64,000 nt of DNA from Myxococcales bacterium (GTDB taxonomy: Bacteria > Myxococcota_A > Polyangia > Polyangiales > Polyangiaceae). Position numbers and translations under genes: made by a program. The DNA lies in NCBI GenBank assembly GCA_016706225.1, contig JADJKB010000003.1, positions 1,240,001 to 1,304,000 on the forward strand, written 5' to 3'. Under the pieces are notes generated by a model. That model was not told where the DNA came from. It worked only from the letters and a program-made list of their open reading frames with translations, and searched no databases. This document shows, piece after piece, positions 27,452 to 35,826 of this stretch. Numbering within the stretch: position 1 is the stretch's first letter; each line of letters begins with the position of its first letter.

Positions 27452-28516
27452 GTGTATGAGCCGTTCATGGCCGTCACCTACCGCGACGCCGGCGTGGACA
27501 TCGACGCGGGCGACGAGCTCGTCGAGCGCATCAAACCCCTGGCGCGGAGCACCCGCATCTCCGAGGTCGTGGACGGCGTCGGCGGTTTTGCCGGCCTGTG
27601 TGCCCTGCCTGCCGACATCGAAGATCCGTTGCTCGTCAGCGGGACCGACGGCGTCGGCACGAAGCTGAAGGTGGCGTTCGCCACGGGGAAACACGACACC
27701 ATCGGCATCGACCTGGTGGCGATGTGCGCCAACGACGTGCTGACGACCGGCGCGCGCCCGCTGTTCTTCCTGGACTACTTCGCCTGCGGCAAGCTCGACG
27801 TGGACGTCGCCGAGCGGGTCATCTCGGGCATCGCCGAGGGATGTCGCCAGGCCGGCTGCGCGCTGATCGGCGGTGAGACGGCGGAGCTGCCCGGCATGTA
27901 CGCCGCAGGTGAGTACGACCTCGCAGGCTTCTGCGTCGGGGTCGTGTCGCGCAAGGCGCTGCTCGGACCGGCGCGGGTTCGGGTCGGCGACGCGGTGATC
28001 GCCGTGGCTGCGACCGGCTTGCACTCGAACGGTTATTCACTCGCGCGACGCGTGCTCGAGGTCGAAATGAAACTCGGGCTCGACGCTCAGCTCCCGGGCC
28101 TCGAGCAGAGTGTCGGCGATGCGCTGCTCACACCCACCAAGATCTACGCGAAGGCTTGCCTGGGATTGGCGAAGGCGGTGGGCGCGGGGCTGCACGCGCT
28201 CTGCCACGTGACCGGCGGCGGCATCGAAGGGAATCTGCCGCGCGTGCTGCCCGACGGCACTGGGGCACGGATCAAGCTCGACCACGTGCGGCCGGCGCTG
28301 TTCGACGTGATCGCACGGGGTGGGCCGGTGAGCGAGACCGAGATGCGGAAGACCTTCAACCTCGGCGTCGGGCTGATCGCCGTGGTCGAGCGCGAGTGCC
28401 TCGATGCAAGCCTCGCCGCGCTGACCGCCGCCGGAGATACCGCCTGGTGCATGGGGAAAATCGTGGCAACCCAGGCCGGCGCCGAGGCCAGCGTGGAGAT
28501 CGTCACGGAGGTCTGA
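27452..28516 (+). CDS. purM: Phosphoribosylformylglycinamidine cyclo-ligase PurM
   Basis: Purine synthesis step five: ATP-dependent closure of FGAM to aminoimidazole ribotide. The family signatures are complete: YRDAGVDIDAGDELVERIK near the N-terminus, LLVSGTDGVGTKLKVA, GIDLVAMCANDVLTTGA, GGETAELPGMY, GLHSNGYSLAR and HVTGGGIEGNLPRVLP. Length (354) is normal. GTG 27452 has a GGAAAG sequence 5 nt before it; ATG 27467 is an alternative. purN follows immediately. Confidence 0.95.
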   Translation: MYEPFMAVTYRDAGVDIDAGDELVERIKPLARSTRISEVVDGVGGFAGLCALPADIEDPLLVSGTDGVGTKLKVAFATGKHDTIGIDLVAMCANDVLTTGARPLFFLDYFACGKLDVDVAERVISGIAEGCRQAGCALIGGETAELPGMYAAGEYDLAGFCVGVVSRKALLGPARVRVGDAVIAVAATGLHSNGYSLARRVLEVEMKLGLDAQLPGLEQSVGDALLTPTKIYAKACLGLAKAVGAGLHALCHVTGGGIEGNLPRVLPDGTGARIKLDHVRPALFDVIARGGPVSETEMRKTFNLGVGLIAVVERECLDASLAALTAAGDTAWCMGKIVATQAGAEASVEIVTEV

Positions 28517-28517
28517 G

Positions 28518-29144
28518 GTGCTCGAGCTGGGTGTGCTGGTCTCGGGCAGCGGGACGAACCTGCAGGCCATCCTGGATGCCATCGGGCATGGGCGGCTGGA
28601 CGCGCGCGTGCGGCTAGTCCTGTCCAACAAACCCGGTGTCGCTGCCCTCGAGCGCGCGGAGCGAGCCGGTGTTCCCACGAGGCTGCTCTCACACACCGAG
28701 TTCGCGACGCGGCAGGACTACGATCAGGCGATGGTCGAGGCACTGCGAACGGCTGGCGTCGAACTGGTGGTGCTCGCCGGATTCATGCGCCTGCTCACGC
28801 CGGAGTTCCTGCGCGCGTTCCCGAATCGAGTCATCAACGTTCACCCGGCCTTGCTGCCGGCGTTCCCGGGCATGCACGCCCAGGCGGCGGCGCTGGCCTA
28901 CGGCGTGAGAGTGAGCGGCTGCAGCGTGCACTTCGTCGACGAAGGCGTGGACACGGGTCCAATCATCGCGCAGCGTGCCGTGTTGGTGCTCGACGACGAC
29001 GACGAAGCCAGCTTGAGCGCGCGGATCCTGGAGCAGGAACATGCCTTGCTGGTCGAGACGCTCGCTTGGTTCGCCGCGGGCCGCGTCGAGGTCCTGCCGG
29101 CCAGCGCCCAGAGCCGCGCCCGGGTGCGCGTGAGGTCGGCATGA
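28518..29144 (+). CDS. purN: Phosphoribosylglycinamide formyltransferase PurN
   Basis: Purine synthesis step three: transfers formyl from 10-formyl-THF to glycinamide ribonucleotide. Motifs are VLVSGSGTNLQAILDA at the N-terminus, LAGFMRLL, the catalytic NVHPALLPAFPG and the SGCSVHFVDEGVDTGPII end. GTG 28518 directly follows the purM stop. The stop overlaps the next start (ATGA at 29141), so purM, purN and the FAD oxidoreductase are one transcript. Confidence 0.95.
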   Translation: MLELGVLVSGSGTNLQAILDAIGHGRLDARVRLVLSNKPGVAALERAERAGVPTRLLSHTEFATRQDYDQAMVEALRTAGVELVVLAGFMRLLTPEFLRAFPNRVINVHPALLPAFPGMHAQAAALAYGVRVSGCSVHFVDEGVDTGPIIAQRAVLVLDDDDEASLSARILEQEHALLVETLAWFAAGRVEVLPASAQSRARVRVRSA

Positions 29145-30679
29145 CCGGGCGCCACTTCGACGTCGTGGTGCTCGGGCGCTCGCTGGGTGCACTCGCCTCC
29201 GCTGCGCTGCTCGCGCGGCGTGACTTCCGCGTGCTGCTGCTGGGACAGGGTCAGCGCCCCCCGAGCTACGACTACGAGCGCTTTCGCCTCAAGCGCCGCG
29301 CGTTCACGCTGCTCGTCGGGGCTTCGCCGGTGTGGTCTCGCTTTTTGCACGAGCTGGCCCAGAGCCAGCGCTTCAAGCGCATGGTGAAACCCCTCGACCC
29401 GATGTTCGTCGTGTCGAGTGAGGGACGCCACATTGAGGTTGCGCCGGACATGGAGCTCTACGCGCGGGAGATTGATCGCGAATTTCCCGAGGTCCGGCAG
29501 CTCGTGGACGAGCTGTACGCGACGTTTGCTCAGGTCAACGCCGCGGTGGACGCCGTGTTCGAGCGCGACGCCGTCTGGCCTCCCGGCACACTCTGGGAGC
29601 GCATCGAGACGCGACGGACCGCAGCACAGCTGCCCCTCGTGCGCGGCGCCGAGACCGACCTCCTGGGGAAGTTTCCAGTCGGCCACGCGTACCGCGACAT
29701 CGTCACGTTGCCATCGCTGTTCGCCACCAACTTGTTCTCCGCGGGCGACTACCTTCCCCCGCTCGCACTCGCGCGCCTGCATGGCTCGTGGACCCGCGGC
29801 GTCCAGTCGCTCGAGCGTGACGAAGACGAGCTCGAGGAGTTCCTGCTCGAACGTATCGAGGCACACGGCGGCGAGTGTCGTCTGGGGCAACGAGCAACCT
29901 CACTGGTGGTGCGCTCCGGCAAGCTCGTCGGCGTCGTGGAGGACGGCGAAGAGGAGATGACCGGAGCTGACTTCGTGATCACGGACCTGTCCGGCGAGGC
30001 GGTAGCCGAGCTGTCGGGCGGTGATGGGGTCAGCGCCGGAGCGCGCCGCGACTGGCCGCGCCTCACCGCCAGTGCCGGGCGCTTCGTCGTGAGCCTGGTC
30101 GTGCACCGAGACCTTCTGCCCGAACCCCTCGGCGCGGAGGCCTTCCTCGTCCCGCGCTCCGGGGCCCGCCCAGACCCGCGACGCCCGGCGGTCCACTTGC
30201 AGCGCTTGGACGGGCCCGAGCGAGAGTCGACCCTCGTCGCCGAGACCATCTTGCCAGTTCGCGGCCCGCTCACCCTGCTCGAAGCGCGCGAGGCAGTTCT
30301 TTCCACGCTGCGGGCACACCTGCCTTTTCTGGACCGACATCTGCTGGTCATCGACTCGCCGCACGACGGCCTGCCACTCATCGACCACAGCCAGGGCAGC
30401 CCGCGTGAGATGGATCGCATCCACCTGACGAGCGGAACTCCGGGCTCCGAGCCCATGCAGTGGCTGTGGAGTGTCGAGCCAAGCGGATACCTGGACTTGG
30501 GCGGGGAGCCGATTCGTGGCCCCATCCCGGGCACTTATTTGGTCGGGACCACCGTGCTGCCGGCGCTTGGGCAAGAGGGCCAGCTGCTTGCTGCCTGGGG
30601 AGCCTGTCGGATCATCACCCGCCGGGACAAGGGCCGCCAGAAGATGCGCCGCCAGATGTGGACCAAGATAGAAACGTAG
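29141..30679 (+). CDS. FAD-dependent oxidoreductase, phytoene-desaturase-like
   Basis: The N-terminus has the Rossmann segment VVVLGRSLGALASAALLARR, an FAD-binding variant of GxGxxG, and the C-terminus GTYLVGTTVLPALGQEGQLLAAWG resembles the second FAD motif of CrtI/amine-oxidase-type desaturases. The substrate is unknown. ATG 29141 overlaps the purN stop by 4 bp, giving translational coupling; the longer frame from 29066 runs into purN and is rejected. Coupling to purine genes looks positional rather than functional. Confidence 0.7.
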   Translation: MTGRHFDVVVLGRSLGALASAALLARRDFRVLLLGQGQRPPSYDYERFRLKRRAFTLLVGASPVWSRFLHELAQSQRFKRMVKPLDPMFVVSSEGRHIEVAPDMELYAREIDREFPEVRQLVDELYATFAQVNAAVDAVFERDAVWPPGTLWERIETRRTAAQLPLVRGAETDLLGKFPVGHAYRDIVTLPSLFATNLFSAGDYLPPLALARLHGSWTRGVQSLERDEDELEEFLLERIEAHGGECRLGQRATSLVVRSGKLVGVVEDGEEEMTGADFVITDLSGEAVAELSGGDGVSAGARRDWPRLTASAGRFVVSLVVHRDLLPEPLGAEAFLVPRSGARPDPRRPAVHLQRLDGPERESTLVAETILPVRGPLTLLEAREAVLSTLRAHLPFLDRHLLVIDSPHDGLPLIDHSQGSPREMDRIHLTSGTPGSEPMQWLWSVEPSGYLDLGGEPIRGPIPGTYLVGTTVLPALGQEGQLLAAWGACRIITRRDKGRQKMRRQMWTKIET

Positions 30680-30685
30680 TATCCT
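30680..30685 (+). promoter_or_regulatory. -10-like hexamer TATCCT
   Basis: TATCCT lies 8 nt before ATG 30694. The same TATCCTCTC string, with the same spacing, precedes GTG 38158. Confidence 0.45.
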
Positions 30686-30693
30686 CTCACTCG

Positions 30694-31842
30694 ATGCGAC
30701 GATCGGTCTCCGTTTTGCTGCTCGCCCTCGGGCTCTGTCTCATGGCTCGCCCGGCGGCGGCGCAGGGCAAGTCGACCGTCCAGGTGCTGGCGATTGGCAG
30801 CGAGGACGCCTTCGAACAAGCCCAGGCGCTGACGATCGCGCTCAAGCGCGGGATCACGCGCACCGAGGGCTGGGCACTCCACAAGGGGGACTACTCCCTC
30901 GAGGTGATGACGGCCGCCCTCGGCTGCCCCCTCCCGCCCGACGCCAACTGCCAGAAGAAGATCTCCGACAAGGTCGGCGCCACCCGCTACATCTGGGGCA
31001 CGCTGGCCAAGAGTGGCAAGAAGCAAGTCGTGGCCGTGCTGCGGCTCTGGGAGAACGGCTCCCAGAAGAAGGACGTTGAGATCAAGTACGCCTCCAATCT
31101 CACGGATCCTTCCGATGACACACTGATGAGCATCGCGACGGACGCCTTCGCAAAGCTCACCGGTGAAGCCACCGGCATCGTCGTCGTCACCGCGGGCGGT
31201 GTGAACGGCAAGGTGTTCGTCGACGGCGAAGAGGTCGGCACCGTCACGGACGGGCGGACGGAGCTCACCCTTCCGAGCGGCGAGCACAAGATCATGGTCA
31301 AGGCCGACGGCTTCAACGACGCGCTCGGCACGGTGACCGTACGCGCGGGGTCCAGCGCCGAGGTCACCCTGAACCCCACGCCCGTTGGCAGCGGCCAACC
31401 GGCGAATGGGGATCCGACCGGCGACCACGGCAAAAGCGGCGGAAACAACAAGCTGCTGGGCTACATCGGCGTCGGTGTCGGGGGCGCGCTGGTGCTCACG
31501 GGCACGTACTTCGGCATCAAGACGCTCAGCCAGAAGAACGACGCGGCGTACGAGGACTTCCGCAAGGGCTCCGTGCCGGACGGCGAGGATGCGTGCAAAT
31601 ACGCCGAGTCGAAGGGGCGCGACGACATCGTCGAGTTCTGCGACAAGAACAAGCGCGACAAGACGCTGTTCTGGGTGCTCACTCCGGTGGGCGCGGTCAT
31701 CACTGGCGTCGGCGTCTATTTCCTGGCGACGAGCGGCGACAAGAGCGAGGGCTCCAAGGCCAAGCTGCGTCATCCCCGGGTCCAGCCCCTGGTGGGTCTC
31801 GGTCCCGGCGGCGGTGAGCTGCGCGTGAACGTCGCGTTCTGA
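30694..31842 (+). CDS. PEGA-domain exported protein with two C-terminal helices
   Basis: The signal peptide ends near PAAAQ. A ~130-residue domain resembling CsgG/periplasmic nucleotide-like folds (QVLAIGSEDAFEQAQALTIALK) precedes a PEGA domain (GKVFVDGEEVGTV and LPSGEHKIMVKADGF), a Gly-rich linker, then helix-loop-helix, where the ~60-residue loop holds two cysteines, and a short final strand ending in VNVAF. The layout copies that of the 16945 protein. PEGA domains are common in surface and peptidoglycan-associated proteins. Likely co-transcribed with rsmD (6-bp gap). Confidence 0.65.
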   Translation: MRRSVSVLLLALGLCLMARPAAAQGKSTVQVLAIGSEDAFEQAQALTIALKRGITRTEGWALHKGDYSLEVMTAALGCPLPPDANCQKKISDKVGATRYIWGTLAKSGKKQVVAVLRLWENGSQKKDVEIKYASNLTDPSDDTLMSIATDAFAKLTGEATGIVVVTAGGVNGKVFVDGEEVGTVTDGRTELTLPSGEHKIMVKADGFNDALGTVTVRAGSSAEVTLNPTPVGSGQPANGDPTGDHGKSGGNNKLLGYIGVGVGGALVLTGTYFGIKTLSQKNDAAYEDFRKGSVPDGEDACKYAESKGRDDIVEFCDKNKRDKTLFWVLTPVGAVITGVGVYFLATSGDKSEGSKAKLRHPRVQPLVGLGPGGGELRVNVAF

Positions 31843-31848
31843 GTCTCG

Positions 31849-32415
31849 ATGCGGGTGACCGGCGGGCGGCTCGGCGGGCGTACCCTCCGCGCGCCGAAGG
31901 GTGACCGCACGCGTCCAACGACCGACCGGGTACGGGAGAGCCTGTTCCAGATCTTGGGCGACCTGTCGGGGCTGGCCGTGCTGGACCTCTACGCCGGAAC
32001 GGGCGCCCTCGGCATCGAGGCGCTATCGCGTGGGGCAGCACGCGCAACCTTCGTCGAGGTCGACCGCTCGGCACTCAAGGCGCTGCGCCAGAACCTGGAG
32101 GCGTTGGGGCTCGAGGAGGCGAGCCGAGTGCTCGGCTCACCCATCGAGCGCGCGCTGTCATCGCTGCGCAGCTCGGGACCCTACGATCTCGTCCTGGCGG
32201 ACCCTCCGTGGGCGGACCTCGATGTGCTCGTCCGAGCGCTGCCAACGCTCCTCGCGACGCTGAATTTACCGACCTCCGCGCAGCTGATCATTGAGCACTC
32301 GGCGCGCGATTCCGTACATCTGCCCACTGGTGCGCCACTGGTCCTTTTGGACCGCAGAGACTGGGGCGACACGGCGGTTTCCATGTTCAGTCCCTCAAAG
32401 CCGGGAAAAGGCTGA
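31849..32415 (+). CDS. rsmD: 16S rRNA (guanine966-N2)-methyltransferase RsmD
   Basis: Class I SAM-dependent methyltransferase acting on G966 of 16S rRNA. The family start VTGGRLGGRTL, the RPTTDRVRESLFQIL segment, motif I LDLYAGTGALGIEALSRGA and the catalytic VLADPPW (DPPY-type) are all present. Length is normal (188). It begins 6 bp after the PEGA protein gene. Confidence 0.92.
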   Translation: MRVTGGRLGGRTLRAPKGDRTRPTTDRVRESLFQILGDLSGLAVLDLYAGTGALGIEALSRGAARATFVEVDRSALKALRQNLEALGLEEASRVLGSPIERALSSLRSSGPYDLVLADPPWADLDVLVRALPTLLATLNLPTSAQLIIEHSARDSVHLPTGAPLVLLDRRDWGDTAVSMFSPSKPGKG

Positions 32416-32480
32416 GATTTTTTGTCGCCCGGGGGGAGCTGGCTGGACTATATTCCGCTGACCGCTCGAAGGATCGCTGG

Positions 32481-33068
32481 ATGGCCCAATCGGTTGCGCC
32501 CCCGCCCAAAGGGGGAAGTGCTGGCTTCATCGCCGCGGCAGTAGTGATGCTGCTGTTGATGGGCGGGCTCATCTTCTGGAAGACGCGCGGTGGCGACGAA
32601 AAGCCTGCGCCGACCCCGCCGCCGCCGCCGCCGACGGCCACCGAGCAAGTCTTCGAAGCCCCTCCGCCTCCCCCTCCACCTCCCCCTCCACCGGAAGAAG
32701 ACGCCGGCAAAAAGCCCGTGGGTAAGCTCGTTGGGGTTGGCGGTGGCGGCTGTAGCGGCGAGTGCAAGGGCACCGCGTCGGCCGCCCTTCGGTCCGCTCT
32801 GGCTTCAAAAGCCGGCGCGGCTCGAGGCTGTTACGAGCGCGGATTGCGGCAGAACGCCACGATGCAGGGGCGGCTCGTCATCAGTGTGCGGGTGGGACCC
32901 AACGGCCAGGTCTGCAGCGCCGGTGTGGCCAGCAACGCCCTCGGCGACCCCGGCGTTGCGTCGTGTGTGGTCGGCCTGTTCCGCTCGGCGGCCTTCCCCA
33001 AGCCCGAGGGGGGTTGCGTCGACACCCAAGTTCCGATGAACTTCGTGCCGAAGGGCGGAGGCAAGTGA
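32481..33068 (+). CDS. AgmX/PglI C-terminal domain protein with one membrane helix
   Basis: A short N-terminus, a membrane helix (residues ~15-34), a poly-proline stretch with about 11 consecutive prolines, then a ~100-residue domain: RGCYERGLRQ, GRLVISVRVGPNGQV and CVVGLFRSAAFP. That pattern is the AgmX/PglI C-terminal (TonB-like) domain found in myxobacterial gliding and envelope proteins. It probably spans the inner membrane and contacts periplasmic partners. The stop overlaps the next start (TGATG). Confidence 0.75.
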   Translation: MAQSVAPPPKGGSAGFIAAAVVMLLLMGGLIFWKTRGGDEKPAPTPPPPPPTATEQVFEAPPPPPPPPPPPEEDAGKKPVGKLVGVGGGGCSGECKGTASAALRSALASKAGAARGCYERGLRQNATMQGRLVISVRVGPNGQVCSAGVASNALGDPGVASCVVGLFRSAAFPKPEGGCVDTQVPMNFVPKGGGK

Positions 33069-33379
33069 TGCGCGCTCGGAGTTACCACGGTCCAATGGCA
33101 CTCGCGGCAAGCGTCGTGGTGGGTTTGTGTGTGGCGTGGGGTTGCGGCGACGACGACAACAAGACGCCGAAGGGCTGCGGCGACCTCCCTCTCTACGACG
33201 TGCACGATGCGTCGCCGAACGACATCGCGGCGCGCGAGCAGGCAGCAGCCGCAGGCTGTGTCACCAAAGCAGGAACCGCTACCACCTCGGACAATCCTCC
33301 GGCAGGAGGAGCAGGCGGCGGCGGCGGTGCGGCGGGTAGCGCCGGCGCGGGCGGCACGACGGATTCCGGCGCGGACTGA
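33068..33379 (+). CDS. Small lipoprotein, translationally coupled
   Basis: 103 residues. The signal peptide ends in WGC, a lipobox variant, followed by ~45 residues with three cysteines and a Gly/Ala/Ser-rich C-terminal tail. The Gly-rich part is at the C-terminus instead of next to the membrane, unlike other lipoproteins in this window. ATG 33068 overlaps the stop of the AgmX-like gene, so the two proteins are likely made together. Confidence 0.55.
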   Translation: MRARSYHGPMALAASVVVGLCVAWGCGDDDNKTPKGCGDLPLYDVHDASPNDIAAREQAAAAGCVTKAGTATTSDNPPAGGAGGGGGAAGSAGAGGTTDSGAD

Positions 33380-33390
33380 TCCGGTCGCCG

Positions 33391-34197
33391 GTGACCTCTC
33401 GAGAGCCCTGTTTCGGCGTGCTCCTCAGCGTGGCCTACGAAGGTGGGCCGTTCTCTGGTTTTGCGCGCCAGCCTGAAGCACGCACGATCGCCGGCGAGCT
33501 CGACGGTGCAGTGCGCGCGATCGATCCGAGCGCGTCGCTCGTGCGCGGAGTGAGCAGGACGGACGCGGGCGTACACGCGCGCGCGCAGTGCGTCGCGTTC
33601 GATAGCGAGAGAGACATCCCAGCGCGGGGCTGGGCGCTCGCGTTGGCGCAGCATCTGCCTGACGAGATCTCCGTCGTGCGCGCGGCGCGCGTGCCCGCCG
33701 GCTACGATCCGCGCTCACACGCGCTCCGCAAGACGTACCGTTATTCGCTGCTCGAGAGTGTGGTTCGAGATCCGTTCCTCGCGCGACACGCCTGGCGCGT
33801 CGCCGAGAGGTTGAACCAGCCAGCCATGGAGAACGAAGCCCGGGCGCTCCTGGGTGAGCACGACTTCCGTGGATTTCGCGCGGCGGGCGACGCCCGCGAT
33901 GACACCGTTCGGCACATCTTGCGCGCCGAGGTCGAGCGCTCCTCCGTGGACCCTCGCCGTCTCGACATCGTGGTGACCGGAAATCGCTTCCTGTACAAGA
34001 TGATGCGCATCATCAGCGGGGCGCTGGTGGACGTCGGGCGGGGCCGGCTCGCGCCCGGCGCGGTCGACCGCGCACTGAAGAGCCTGTCCCGAGACGACCT
34101 CGGCATCACGGCTCCCCCCGAGGGTCTGTGCCTGGAGTCTGTGGTGCTCGATGCCGCGGGGACGGACGCGTGGCCTGACCAATTTCCGCGTGATTGA
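33391..34197 (+). CDS. truA: tRNA pseudouridine(38-40) synthase TruA
   Basis: Isomerises uridines 38-40 in the anticodon arm of tRNAs. The catalytic aspartate is in SRTDAGVHA (Asp58), with YEGGPFSGFARQP near the start and NRFLYKMMRIISGALVDVGRG near the C-terminus, all family hallmarks. Length (268) is normal. GTG 33391 is the start; no earlier in-frame start fits. Twelve bp follow the lipoprotein gene. Confidence 0.94.
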   Translation: MTSREPCFGVLLSVAYEGGPFSGFARQPEARTIAGELDGAVRAIDPSASLVRGVSRTDAGVHARAQCVAFDSERDIPARGWALALAQHLPDEISVVRAARVPAGYDPRSHALRKTYRYSLLESVVRDPFLARHAWRVAERLNQPAMENEARALLGEHDFRGFRAAGDARDDTVRHILRAEVERSSVDPRRLDIVVTGNRFLYKMMRIISGALVDVGRGRLAPGAVDRALKSLSRDDLGITAPPEGLCLESVVLDAAGTDAWPDQFPRD

Positions 34198-34278
34198 CGA
34201 ATCGAGGGTCGTAACGTAGTCACATGCCGCCCCTGGCGACCCGGTTTGGGCGGGCCGTACGGGTGAGGAGCATCCTGG

Positions 34279-35820
34279 ATGGGACTGAAAGACAAGATCT
34301 CGGAACGCGGCAAGCGCATCCTCCTGAGCCCGACGGTCATGCGTTGGGTCTCGGACGACCGCGTGATGCGGGCCGCCGAAGGCCTGATGGATGCTCCCTC
34401 CCGCGTGAAGGCGGCGTGGAGCGTGTTGAAGAGTGGCCACGAGCTCCCCGCCATCGACCCAGCGGTCGATGACTCGATGGGTGAGGTGGACGCGCGTTCG
34501 ACGCCGACGAAAGCGCGGACCAACGGTGCTTCGCATGCGACCGCCGCCACCGCCCGCTCCCTCGGCTCCGAGGACATGAAGGAGTCGCTCAAGGAGCGCA
34601 GCTCCCTGTCCGGCATCGGCGGCCGCGATGTGTTCGAGAAGTGTTTCCAGTTCAGCGCTGCGGACAACGCGCGCAAGATGGGGATCTACCCATACTTCCG
34701 GCCGCTGGATCTGAACGACGGACCCGAAGCCGTGATCGACGGCAAGCGCGTCGTGATGTTCGGTTCGAACAACTACCTCGGCTTGACCACTCACCCCAAG
34801 GTGCGCGAAGCCTCCAAGGCGGCCATCGACCGCTTCGGTACGAGCATGACCGGCTCTCGCCTCGTCAACGGCTCGATGAAGCTGCACGAGGAGTTCGAAG
34901 AGAAGCTGGCCGCCTGGTTCGGCAAAGAGAGCGCCCTCGTCTTCACGACCGGCTACCAGGTGAACATCGCCACCTGCTCCGCCCTGCTCAGCAACAAGAA
35001 GAGCGTCGGGGTCATCGACCGCAACGTACACGCTTCGCTCTACGACGGCGTGCGGCTGGGGCAGGCGGCGGGCGCGCGGCTGGTGCGTTACCGCCACAAC
35101 GACGCCGAATCCCTGGACAAGGCCCTGGAGAAGATCGACGCCGGCGAGGGCGCCCTGGTCGTCACCGACGGGGTGTTCAGCGCAGAGGGCGAGATCGCAA
35201 AACTCGACGAGCTCGTGCCCGTGGTGAAAAAGCACGGCGCCCGGGTGTTTGTCGACGATGCCCACGCCCTCGGCGTGATCGGCCCGGGCGGACGGGGAAC
35301 CGCTCACCTATTCGGCCTCGAGAACCAGGTCGACCTGATGGGCGGCACCTTCAGCAAATCGCTGGCCAGCATCGGCGGCTGGCTCGTCGGGGAGCGCAAG
35401 GTGCTGGACTACATCCGCCACTTTGCACCGAGCTTCCTGTTCGCCGCCGCCGCCGCCCCGCCCAACGTCGCGGCCGCCATGGCCGCCTTCGAGCTCTTGC
35501 AGGAAGAGGGTTGGCGGATCACGAAGCTGCGCGAGAACTTCTCCTACATGCGCGACGGTCTGAAGAACCTCGGCTTCGATCTTGGCCACACCCAGACCGC
35601 CGTGATCCCGATCTACATTCGGGAAGACCTGCGCACGATCATGATGTGGCGCGACCTCTTGGAAGAGTACGGCATCTACACCAACCCGTTCATCTCGCCC
35701 GGAGTCCCGCCGAAACACGCCATGCTGCGCACCAGCTACATGGCAACCCACGAGCGCGAGCACCTGGATCGCGGACTGGAAGCCTTCGAGAAGGTCGGCA
35801 AGAAGTACGGTGTAATCTAG
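34279..35820 (+). CDS. Serine palmitoyltransferase-like PLP-dependent alpha-oxoamine synthase
   Basis: Joins an amino acid to an acyl-CoA with loss of CO2. The PLP lysine is Lys360 in GGTFSKSLASIGG; His251 (IDRNVHASLYDG) stacks on PLP, and Asp326/His329 (VDDAHALG) complete the site. The family includes BioF, KBL, HemA and SPT. SPT is favoured because a ceramide-synthase-like gene lies two genes downstream and because of the SPT-like sequence FGSNNYLGLTTHPKV. The first ~115 residues are an extra Lys/Ser-rich region absent from the usual ~400-residue enzymes. A GTGAGGAG sequence precedes ATG 34279. Confidence 0.8.
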   Translation: MGLKDKISERGKRILLSPTVMRWVSDDRVMRAAEGLMDAPSRVKAAWSVLKSGHELPAIDPAVDDSMGEVDARSTPTKARTNGASHATAATARSLGSEDMKESLKERSSLSGIGGRDVFEKCFQFSAADNARKMGIYPYFRPLDLNDGPEAVIDGKRVVMFGSNNYLGLTTHPKVREASKAAIDRFGTSMTGSRLVNGSMKLHEEFEEKLAAWFGKESALVFTTGYQVNIATCSALLSNKKSVGVIDRNVHASLYDGVRLGQAAGARLVRYRHNDAESLDKALEKIDAGEGALVVTDGVFSAEGEIAKLDELVPVVKKHGARVFVDDAHALGVIGPGGRGTAHLFGLENQVDLMGGTFSKSLASIGGWLVGERKVLDYIRHFAPSFLFAAAAAPPNVAAAMAAFELLQEEGWRITKLRENFSYMRDGLKNLGFDLGHTQTAVIPIYIREDLRTIMMWRDLLEEYGIYTNPFISPGVPPKHAMLRTSYMATHEREHLDRGLEAFEKVGKKYGVI

Positions 35821-35826
35821 GCGCTC

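Noticed and set aside
25755..27668. 637-codon plus-strand frame
   Set aside because: It covers three real genes on both strands, is Arg/Pro/Ala-rich, and has no recognisable motif.
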